Origin: Chromatiales bacterium
Lineage (GTDB): Bacteria > Pseudomonadota > Gammaproteobacteria > Steroidobacterales > GCA-2729495
Direction: 5' to 3'
Assembly: GCA_030614035.1 (NCBI GenBank)
Contig: JAUWKW010000120.1
Span: forward strand, 1 to 5,426
Length of the DNA stretch: 5,426 nucleotides
Shown here: piece by piece, positions 1 to 5,426 of the stretch
Numbering within the stretch: position 1 is the stretch's first letter
Layout: every line of letters begins with the position of its first letter
Program-made: the position numbers and the translations under genes
The notes under the pieces: generated by a model
What the model was told of the DNA's origin: nothing
Database searches by the model: none
The model's input: the letters and a program-made list of their open reading frames with translations, nothing else

Positions 1-2466
1 GACGAAACGTCCGGGCACCCATTGACGGATCTGGTCGGGCACTATCCGCATATAGTCCGAAGCCGCGATGAACGGACCGTCGATACCCTCGAGGCAGGTG
101 CCGACGTACGGGGTCCGGCCAGTGGCCGTCGGATTCCGCCGATTCCAGCGATCGCAATCAATACCCTCACGGCGTAATTCGCTGTAACTGGTTACACTCC
201 ATACATCTGCTGCAACGTCGAACTGCTGTTCGAGAACCTTCGCGGCGGCAAGCGCCTCACGCAGAATAGTGCCGGATCCGAATAACTGCACCCGCAGCCC
301 GTCGCCATCAGCCGATCTGACGCGGTACATACCGTTGACAATACCCTGCTCCGCCCCGTCAGGCATCGCCGGATGTACGTAATTTTCGTTCATGCAGGTG
401 ATGTAATAGAAAATGTTTTCCTGTTCGCGGTACATCCGACGCATCCCTGCGTGGATGATGACTGCGAGCTCGTAGGCATATGCAGGATCATAGGCAACAC
501 AGTTGGGAACGTTGGGAGCAAGGATATGGCTGTGCCCGTCCTGGTGCTGCAGACCCTCACCGGCCAGCGTCGTTCGGCCTGCAGTGCCACCGATTAAAAA
601 GCCCCGGGTCTGCATGTCCCCGGCGGCCCAGATAAAGTCACCGATGCGTTGAAACCCGAACATTGAATAAAAAATATAGAACGGGATCATTCGAACGCCG
701 TGATTTGAATACGATGTGCCGGCTGCAATCCATGAACAGAACGCACCGGCTTCGTTAATCCCTTCTTCCAGAATCTGGCCCTTACGGTCTTCGCGGTAAG
801 ACATCAGGGTTTCGGAATCCTGCGGTGTGTACAACTGGCCCACCGACGAATAGATACCGATTTGCCTGAACATCCCCTCCATGCCGAAAGTCCGGGCCTC
901 ATCCGGGATGATCGGGACGATGTTGTCGCCAATGTTTTCATCGCGGAGCAGCTTGGTCAGAATCCTGACAAAGGCCATGGTCGTGGAAATTTCGCGGTCT
1001 CCGCTGCCGTCCAGCTGCTGCTGAAACGCTTCCAGCCCCGGGATCTCTAGCGGTTGCGCTTCGCTATTGCGTACCGGTAAAAAGCCGCCGAGTTGTTGCC
1101 GCCGCTCGTGCAGGTAGCGCAATTCCTCGCTGTCTTCCGGTGGTTTGCGGTACGGAACCTCATCGATCTCGGAATCCGAAACGGGGATATTGAATCGGTC
1201 GCGAAATGCCTTTAAATCTTCGACATCCAGTTTTTTCGCCTGGTGTGCAGTCATCTTGCCTTCACCGGCCTCCCCCATGCCAAAGCCCTTGATCGTTTTT
1301 GCGAGGATAACGGTCGGTCGGCCTTCGTGGCGGACGGCCTGGTCATACGCCGCGAAGACCTTGATCGGGTCCAGGCCACCCCGGTTCAGGCGCCAGATTT
1401 CTTCGTCCGACATGTTGGCAACCATGTCTTTTAACTCGGGATACTTGCCAAAGAAATGCTCGCGGACGTAGTTGCCATCCATGGCTTTGAAATTCTGATA
1501 TTCGCCGTCGACACATTCTTCCATGACCCGGCGTAGCAGCCCTTGATGGTCGCGTTCCAATAACGGATCCCACCGCGAGCCCCACACGACTTTAATTACA
1601 TTCCAGCCGGCACCACCGAATGCCGCTTCGAGCTCCTGGATGATCTTGCTGTTGCCTCGTACCGGCCCATCGAGCCGCTGCAGGTTGCAGTTGATGACAA
1701 AAATCAGGTTATCGAGCTTCTCGAGGACGGGCATGGTGATGGCGCCCATGGACTCGGGCTCATCCATCTCACCGTCACCAAGAAAACACCAGACTTTGCG
1801 TCCGTCGGTATCGACAATTTCGCGATCCCTCAGGTAACGCATAAAACGCGCCTGAAAGATCGCCATCATCGCGCCCAGGCCCATCGACACCGTGGGAAAC
1901 TGCCAAAAATCGGGCATTAACCAGGGGTGTGGGTAGGATGCAAGGCCGCGGCCTCCAACCTCACGCCGGAAATGACTCAATTCCTGCTCGGACAGACGTC
2001 CCTCGAGGTAGGCTCGCGCGTAGATGCCGGGTGATGAATGTCCCTGCATATAAATAAGGTCACCGCTGTGATCAGCACCCGCAGCGCGCCAGAAATGATT
2101 GAACCCGACCTCGTAAAGCGTCGCGGATGACGCATAACTGGCGATATGTCCGCCGTATTCGGAGCTGCGCCGATTGGCCTGAACGACCATGGCCATCGCG
2201 TTCCAGCGAATATAGGCTTCGATGCGCCGTTCGATGGCGCGATTGCCGGGATATTCCGGCTGCTGTGCGACGCCGATGGTGTTGAGGTAGGCCGTGTTCG
2301 GGCTGTAGGGTAAATACGCACCGGAACGGCGTGCGTAGTCGATCATGTGTTCCAGCAGGAAATGTGCTCTCTCGGTTCCGTGCAGCTTGAGTACGGATTC
2401 AATCGACTCCAGCCACTCTTGTGTTTCCTGGGGGTCGATGTCGTCGAAGCGATTTAAGTCAGTCAC
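1..2466 (-). CDS. aceE: Pyruvate dehydrogenase E1 component, homodimeric type (3' end beyond left edge)
   Basis: This is the thiamine-diphosphate-dependent E1 subunit of the pyruvate dehydrogenase complex. It decarboxylates pyruvate and acetylates the E2 lipoyl groups. I read all 822 codons on the minus strand and found no stop. Numbered from the GTG at 2466, the residues known from E. coli AceE are all present, shifted by +1: H107, H143, the ThDP/Mg motif GDGEMDEPES (230-239) with D231, N261 and Q263, the mobile-loop H408, the cofactor-activating E572, and H641 in LQHQDGHSH. The frame is open at the left edge after RQWVPGRFV. By alignment to the 887-residue E. coli enzyme, about 66 residues are missing. 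The GTG start (VTDLNRFDDIDPQETQEW) aligns with the E. coli N terminus; there is no in-frame ATG upstream and no strong ribosome-binding site. It is divergent from the peptidase gene. No PdhR-like operator or clear promoter for it was found. Confidence 0.97.
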   Translation of the reverse strand, partial: MTDLNRFDDIDPQETQEWLESIESVLKLHGTERAHFLLEHMIDYARRSGAYLPYSPNTAYLNTIGVAQQPEYPGNRAIERRIEAYIRWNAMAMVVQANRRSSEYGGHIASYASSATLYEVGFNHFWRAAGADHSGDLIYMQGHSSPGIYARAYLEGRLSEQELSHFRREVGGRGLASYPHPWLMPDFWQFPTVSMGLGAMMAIFQARFMRYLRDREIVDTDGRKVWCFLGDGEMDEPESMGAITMPVLEKLDNLIFVINCNLQRLDGPVRGNSKIIQELEAAFGGAGWNVIKVVWGSRWDPLLERDHQGLLRRVMEECVDGEYQNFKAMDGNYVREHFFGKYPELKDMVANMSDEEIWRLNRGGLDPIKVFAAYDQAVRHEGRPTVILAKTIKGFGMGEAGEGKMTAHQAKKLDVEDLKAFRDRFNIPVSDSEIDEVPYRKPPEDSEELRYLHERRQQLGGFLPVRNSEAQPLEIPGLEAFQQQLDGSGDREISTTMAFVRILTKLLRDENIGDNIVPIIPDEARTFGMEGMFRQIGIYSSVGQLYTPQDSETLMSYREDRKGQILEEGINEAGAFCSWIAAGTSYSNHGVRMIPFYIFYSMFGFQRIGDFIWAAGDMQTRGFLIGGTAGRTTLAGEGLQHQDGHSHILAPNVPNCVAYDPAYAYELAVIIHAGMRRMYREQENIFYYITCMNENYVHPAMPDGAEQGIVNGMYRVRSADGDGLRVQLFGSGTILREALAAAKVLEQQFDVAADVWSVTSYSELRREGIDCDRWNRRNPTATGRTPYVGTCLEGIDGPFIAASDYMRIVPDQIRQWVPGRFV

Positions 2467-2505
2467 AGGTGCGCAGTTCGTGTTCTGATTAACATCTGGG
2501 CATGC

Positions 2506-2533
2506 CGGACCGCTGCGGCATATGCCGTATAAT
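2506..2533 (+). promoter_or_regulatory. Putative sigma70 promoter for the M17 peptidase-rnt operon
   Basis: A perfect -10 hexamer TATAAT lies at 2528-2533. A weak -35 candidate (CGGACC, matching only the central GAC of TTGACA) lies at 2506-2511 with 16-bp spacing. Transcription would start near G2540, about 72 bases before the chosen ATG at 2612. The in-frame ATG at 2522 lies within this promoter, which argues against it as the start of the peptidase. The -10 is persuasive and the -35 is not. Start-site mapping would settle it. Confidence 0.5.
2516..2527. repeat. 12-bp perfect palindrome abutting the -10 box
   Basis: CGGCATATGCCG is perfectly self-complementary and ends at the base just before TATAAT, so it sits in the promoter spacer. 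A symmetric site here could be a repressor or activator operator. A 12-bp palindrome can also occur by chance, and I cannot match it to a known regulator. Confidence 0.35.
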
Positions 2534-2560
2534 TCGGGCGGAAACCACGGCGCACCCCAT

Positions 2561-2593
2561 GAGGCCCCGTTATCATCGGGGTTTCCTTTTTTT
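2561..2593 (+). terminator. Terminator-like leader hairpin with T-tract, possible attenuator
   Basis: The arm GAGGCCCCG (2561-2569) pairs with CGGGGTTTC (2577-2585) around a 7-base loop. The 9-bp stem includes two G-U pairs. It is followed by one C and seven T (2587-2593), the form of an intrinsic terminator. It lies between the predicted promoter and the peptidase start, where a terminator would cut off the operon's own transcript, so conditional read-through is the likely role. A competing pairing exists: GGAAACC (2540-2546) is perfectly complementary to GGTTTCC (2580-2586), which would break the 3' arm. Read on the minus strand, no T-tract follows the hairpin, so it is not a minus-strand terminator. 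Confidence 0.5.
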
Positions 2594-2611
2594 AGGTCAA
2601 GACACCGAGCT

Positions 2612-4162
2612 ATGCCAGAACTTCTCCCTGCCGGCCTCGGGCTGCGGCTGCAACAATCGCCGCGTCGGATAACCCGGGCGGCGGTGGATTCGCTGGAGCA
2701 GCTGATCATTGTCACCCCGGCCAAGTGGCCCGATAAAGGCTGGAGCCAACTGCCCGATGGGAAACAGCTCCGAGCGCTGGTGCGCCGGGCCGGCGTGGAG
2801 CCGGGGCGACGAATTTTGCAGTCGCGGCTGTCGAATCGGCTGGCCACCGGGCTCACGCTGGGCAGGCTGCCGGATGCGGCCGAGAGTATTGGGATACCCG
2901 GCGCCTACCCACTGCTGCGGTTTGCCGGGGAGCTGGTGGCTGCAGCGCTGCAGGACAAACCCCACAAACTCGGGCTGACGACGCTCGGGCTGACGGCCGA
3001 TGAGTCGGCAGGCCTGGTGCGTGCGGTCATTCTGGCTGCCGCTGCGCACCGATTTGAGCTGCCACGCTATCAAAGCGGCAAGACCACGCGTTCGCGGACA
3101 TTGACACTGAAAGTTTTCGGGCTCGGCAGGCGCGTTGACGTCGGGCGGAGTCTAGCCGAAGCCGAGGCAACCAATCTGGCCCGCTGGTTGACAGCCCAGC
3201 CCCCCAACAAGCTCAATGCCGGGACATATCGGGACGCACTGGAACAGCTAAGCGCCGAAAACGGCTGGCACATGCGCTTTCTGGATGAAAAGCAGCTGAA
3301 GCGGCTGTCGGCCGGAGCATTCCTGGCAGTCGCCCAGGGGAATGCCAGTGCGGACGCCGGGATCGCCCACATCCGCTACCGACCCGCCAAAACCCGCGCA
3401 AAGCCGGCGTTGACGTTGGTGGGTAAAGGCATCATTTTCGATACCGGCGGAACGAATCTGAAGCCCTTTAAGGCGATGTTGGACATGCACCACGACATGG
3501 CGGGCAGCGCGGTAGCGGTCGCAACCCTACTCGCGCTGACCCGGCTTGAGGTGCCATTTGCAGTGGACTGCTGGCTTGCAATCACCGAAAACCGGCTAAG
3601 CGGCGACGCATACAAGTCACGCGACATCGTGACTGCCAGCAACGGTACGACGATCGAGGTCATCCACACCGATGCCGAGGGACGAATGGCGCTGGCCGAT
3701 ACGCTGGCGCTGGCTGCACGCGAACAGCCGGAACTGATAATCGATTACGCAACTCTGACCGGGTCATGCGTGCAGGCGCTGACCGAGCGATACAGCGGCG
3801 TGTTCAGCAATCGCGACGCGCTGAACCCTGTGCTGATCGACGTGGGCCGTGAGTCCGGCGAACGGGTTTGGCCATTTCCGATGGATAAAGACTTCGATGA
3901 GGACCTGAAGTCATCGGTTGCGGATATTCTTCAGTGCGCAGTGGACGGCACCGGCGACCACATTCACGCTGCACGGTTTCTGCAGAGATTTGTACCCGAC
4001 AGCATTCCGTGGGTGCACATGGATCTGAGTGCCAGCAGCCGCAAAAGCGAACTTGCCCAGATTCCACCCGGCACGACCGGATTTGGCGTGCGCTTCACTC
4101 TGAGCCTGGTTTTGGACCACGGCGACACTGTAAAACAGGCCGCTAATGCAATCGAAAACTGA
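2612..4162 (+). CDS. M17-family leucyl aminopeptidase, cytosolic metallopeptidase
   Basis: This 516-residue protein is a two-metal aminopeptidase of family M17 (PepA/PepB type), which removes N-terminal residues from peptides in the cytoplasm. The N-terminal part (about 1-170) is the less conserved M17 domain, and the catalytic domain follows. Metal ligands K272, D277, D295, D354 and E356 and catalytic K284 and R358 are all present, each +2 relative to E. coli PepA, so it should be active. The signature reads HTDAEGRM where the family pattern is NTDAEGRL, which suggests a distinct subfamily rather than PepA itself; I therefore give no symbol. No signal peptide is seen. I chose ATG 2612 over the in-frame ATG 2522, because the earlier one lies in the promoter and adds a 30-residue extension running through the leader hairpin. 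The ribosome-binding site is weak (a GAG only two bases before the ATG). It overlaps rnt by 17 bases. Confidence 0.93.
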   Translation: MPELLPAGLGLRLQQSPRRITRAAVDSLEQLIIVTPAKWPDKGWSQLPDGKQLRALVRRAGVEPGRRILQSRLSNRLATGLTLGRLPDAAESIGIPGAYPLLRFAGELVAAALQDKPHKLGLTTLGLTADESAGLVRAVILAAAAHRFELPRYQSGKTTRSRTLTLKVFGLGRRVDVGRSLAEAEATNLARWLTAQPPNKLNAGTYRDALEQLSAENGWHMRFLDEKQLKRLSAGAFLAVAQGNASADAGIAHIRYRPAKTRAKPALTLVGKGIIFDTGGTNLKPFKAMLDMHHDMAGSAVAVATLLALTRLEVPFAVDCWLAITENRLSGDAYKSRDIVTASNGTTIEVIHTDAEGRMALADTLALAAREQPELIIDYATLTGSCVQALTERYSGVFSNRDALNPVLIDVGRESGERVWPFPMDKDFDEDLKSSVADILQCAVDGTGDHIHAARFLQRFVPDSIPWVHMDLSASSRKSELAQIPPGTTGFGVRFTLSLVLDHGDTVKQAANAIEN

Positions 4163-4832
4163 ACCGGACAGGGCGATGGATTCGGAGCCGGCGTATCCAA
4201 TCAACCAACGCTTTCGGGGCTTTTTACCGGTGGTCGTGGATGTCGAGACCGGCGGGTTCAATCCCAGGACGGACGCCCTCCTCGACATCGCGGCAGTACT
4301 ACTGAAATTCGATGACGACGGTTGGCTTCGCCGAGGCGAAACGCATCGGTTTCATGTATTGCCGTTCCCGGAAGCCAACATCGAAGCGGCGTCGCTGGAA
4401 GTGAACCGAATTGATCCCCATCACCCATTGCGGCCGGCGATCCCCGAGCGCGATGCCCTGCAACGCGTATTTCGCGAAGTTCGCCAGGAAATGCGCGATA
4501 CTGAATGCACTCGCGCCATACTCGTCGGACACAATGCACATTTCGACTTGAGTTTTGTGAACGAAGCGGTTGCTCGTGCCGGCATCAAAAGAAATCCCTT
4601 CCACCCGTTCAGCGTATTTGACACGGCTACTCTTGGAGGCGTGGCTTTCGGTCAGACTGTGCTGGCCCGGGCCGCCGACGCGGCCGGGCTGGGCTGGGAC
4701 GCGGACGCCGCGCATTCAGCTGCTTACGATGCGGAGCAAACCGCCGATCTGTTCTGTGAAATCGTGAACCGGTTCAGGCCGGCGTTCGAAAGTGCGCTGA
4801 GTGCGCCCACCGATGCCCGGGACGAAGGGTAA
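4146..4832 (+). CDS. rnt: Ribonuclease T, DEDDh 3'-5' exoribonuclease
   Basis: RNase T trims the 3' ends of tRNA (including CCA-end turnover), 5S and 23S rRNA and other stable RNAs, acting as a homodimer. The protein matches E. coli RNase T along its length: [17 protein letters not shown] near the N terminus, then [20 protein letters not shown], and [22 protein letters not shown]. The DEDDh residues are D32, E34, D134, H190 and D195, a uniform +9 offset from E. coli D23, E25, D125, H181 and D186. It has 228 residues against 215 in E. coli. The ATG at 4146 lies inside the end of the peptidase gene with AGG six bases upstream. A second in-frame ATG at 4176 would give 218 residues and no overlap, with GGA seven bases upstream. 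The sequence does not decide between them. Co-transcription with the peptidase is likely. Confidence 0.96.
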   Translation: MQSKTEPDRAMDSEPAYPINQRFRGFLPVVVDVETGGFNPRTDALLDIAAVLLKFDDDGWLRRGETHRFHVLPFPEANIEAASLEVNRIDPHHPLRPAIPERDALQRVFREVRQEMRDTECTRAILVGHNAHFDLSFVNEAVARAGIKRNPFHPFSVFDTATLGGVAFGQTVLARAADAAGLGWDADAAHSAAYDAEQTADLFCEIVNRFRPAFESALSAPTDARDEG

Positions 4833-4863
4833 TTCCAGCGGCGTTGCGGTATCCCGAAACCGG

Positions 4864-5175
4864 CTACTCGAGTTCCTCGAGCAATTTTTTCAACTCGCCA
4901 GATTCGTACATCTCTACCGCGATATCTGATCCGCCCAGTAATTCACCGTTGACGTACAGTTGCGGAAATGTCGGCCATTCGGAGTAATCCTTCAGCCCCT
5001 GGCGAAGTTCAGGATCTTCCAGAATATTTACAAAGGCAAACCGCTTGTCGCATGCTTTCAACGCGTTGACCACCTGCGCGGAGAATCCGCACTGAGGGAA
5101 ATCCGGTGTTCCCTTCATGTAAAGCAGAATCGGAAACTCGGTCAGTTGTTCCTGAATACGTTCGCTAATCGTCAC
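4864..5175 (-). CDS. grxD: Monothiol glutaredoxin, CGFS type (Grx4/GrxD)
   Basis: CGFS glutaredoxins bind a glutathione-ligated [2Fe-2S] cluster as dimers or with BolA proteins and act in iron-sulfur trafficking in the cytosol. The 103-residue product shows the family motifs in order: ILLYMKGTP with glutathione-binding K21, the active site CGFS at 29-32, WPTFPQLYV at 67-75 and GGSD at 81-84, all matching E. coli GrxD. I chose the GTG at 5175 because VTISERIQEQL aligns with the E. coli start (MSTTIEKIQRQI) and ACGGA lies upstream. An ATG at 5229 would add 18 residues with no family similarity. The C terminus is shorter than in the 115-residue E. coli protein, ending at LLEELE. It lies 64 bases downstream of the DUF1289 gene on the same strand and converges on rnt. 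A TATACT at 5214-5209 could be a -10 of its own, but no -35 is visible. Confidence 0.95.
   Translation of the reverse strand: MTISERIQEQLTEFPILLYMKGTPDFPQCGFSAQVVNALKACDKRFAFVNILEDPELRQGLKDYSEWPTFPQLYVNGELLGGSDIAVEMYESGELKKLLEELE
4867..4890 (+). terminator. Possible intrinsic terminator for rnt, inside the 3' end of grxD
   Basis: Two CTCGAG copies (4867-4872 and 4876-4881) separated by TTC form a 6-bp stem. They are followed by CAA and six T (4885-4890) on the plus strand. The position, 35 bases after the rnt stop and between convergent genes, fits a terminator for the peptidase-rnt transcript. On the minus strand the same bases encode the LLEELE end of GrxD, so the repeat may simply reflect coding sequence. 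The stem is short and the loop is only three bases. Confidence 0.4.
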
Positions 5176-5239
5176 TGTGTTGGGTCCGTCATAGGCGATT
5201 AAACGACCAGTATATCGCAGCCGGTGCAATATCGGGGCT

Positions 5240-5407
5240 TTAACCCGCTGGAGTATGCCTTGGGGAACGGCGCCGCAGATCCTCTACCAGGGCCCATTGC
5301 TCCTCGCCGCTCATAGTGCCCCAGGCGATAATCTCCTCCAGGCGCCGCAGGCAGCCCATGCACACGTGTTCCTCATCCAGCGTACAGATGTTGACGCACG
5401 GGGACAT
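5240..5407 (-). CDS. Small cysteine-rich DUF1289 protein (YdhL-like)
   Basis: This is a 55-residue protein from ATG 5407 to TAA 5242-5240. It begins MSPCVNICTLDEE and continues VCMGCLRRLEEIIAW. The spacing C4-x3-C8-x7-C16-x2-C19, the SPC start, the GC-L-R-R step and the following E-I-x-x-W are the hallmarks of DUF1289. Four cysteines in this spacing suggest a small metal-binding knuckle, which is inference; the biochemical function of the family is unknown to me. The frame stays open upstream of the ATG to the right edge, and no ribosome-binding site is visible, so the true start could lie outside the window. It is upstream of grxD on the same strand and may share its transcript. Confidence 0.85.
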   Translation of the reverse strand: MSPCVNICTLDEEHVCMGCLRRLEEIIAWGTMSGEEQWALVEDLRRRSPRHTPAG

Positions 5408-5426
5408 GGGGCGGGATGCTCTGCTG

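Noticed and set aside
1145..1471. 108-codon plus-strand open frame opposite aceE, along with smaller ones at 373-597, 862-1050 and 1640-1837
   Set aside because: They are antisense to aceE, which reads without interruption and with full family similarity. Their products resemble nothing and follow from the codon pattern of aceE.
1977..2321. 114-codon minus-strand open frame within aceE in another frame
   Set aside because: It overlaps the conserved AceE N-terminal region, including H107 and H143, on the same strand in a different frame, and its translation is low-complexity without motifs.
2467..2560. Minus-strand promoter or PdhR operator for aceE
   Set aside because: Candidates such as GTTAAT and TATACG lack a matching -35, and no ATTGGT-ACCAAT type palindrome is present.
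2522..2611. N-terminal extension of the peptidase from ATG 2522
   Set aside because: This ATG lies inside the predicted promoter, directly before the TATAAT box. The 30 extra residues are encoded by the leader hairpin and T-tract and look non-coding.
2559..2672. Leader peptide from ATG 2559, beginning MRPRYHRGFLFLG, in a frame overlapping the peptidase start
   Set aside because: The ATG runs into the 5' arm of the hairpin, there is no ribosome-binding site, and no run of regulatory codons stands out. It is not supported as a coding leader.
2597..3073. 158-codon minus-strand open frame opposite the peptidase gene, with others at 3376-3669 and 3911-4288
   Set aside because: These are shadows of a well-supported M17 gene, and none shows a recognisable domain.
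4833..4863. Terminator for grxD on the minus strand in the convergent gap
   Set aside because: Only a 4-bp stem (CGGT/ACCG) is visible and there is no T-tract on that strand.
1..5426. A defence, mobile or otherwise novel multi-gene system
   Set aside because: All five genes belong to recognised conserved families in normal arrangement, with no integrase, transposase, direct-repeat array, or obvious shift in composition.

Overview
The window looks like ordinary chromosomal housekeeping DNA from a gammaproteobacterium. The reasons are a homodimeric (AceE-type) pyruvate dehydrogenase E1 that keeps E. coli numbering to within one residue, an RNase T (a family found mainly in Gammaproteobacteria), and a CGFS monothiol glutaredoxin of the GrxD type. 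The DNA is moderately GC-rich and evenly coding. The species cannot be fixed from the sequence. I see no mobile element, CRISPR array, tRNA or rRNA.

Layout: (1) 1-2466, minus strand: aceE, cut by the left edge and lacking about 66 C-terminal codons. If the usual gene order holds, aceF and lpd would lie beyond the left edge. (2) 2467-2611: a 145-base divergent intergenic region. It has a good TATAAT box, a 12-bp palindrome next to it, and a leader hairpin followed by a T-tract, all oriented towards the plus-strand genes. (3) 2612-4162, plus strand: an M17-family leucyl aminopeptidase with all metal and catalytic residues. (4) 4146-4832, plus strand: rnt (RNase T), overlapping the end of the peptidase gene by 17 bases, so probably in the same operon. 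(5) 4833-4863: a 31-base convergent gap. A plausible plus-strand terminator lies inside the 3' end of the next gene. (6) 4864-5175, minus strand: grxD. (7) 5240-5407, minus strand: a 55-residue cysteine-rich DUF1289 protein, probably first in a short operon with grxD. No gene-free stretch exceeds 300 bases.

Functionally this is a set of core genes: pyruvate entry into the TCA cycle (AceE), peptide turnover (M17 peptidase), 3'-end trimming of tRNA and other stable RNAs (RNase T), and iron-sulfur trafficking (GrxD). From memory, E. coli has ydhL (DUF1289), rnt and grxD in one short chromosomal segment, so the right half resembles a conserved gammaproteobacterial neighbourhood. I found no convincing undescribed system. 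The most interesting item is the leader of the peptidase-rnt operon, where a terminator-like hairpin has a perfectly complementary 7-base competitor near the predicted RNA 5' end, as expected of an attenuator.
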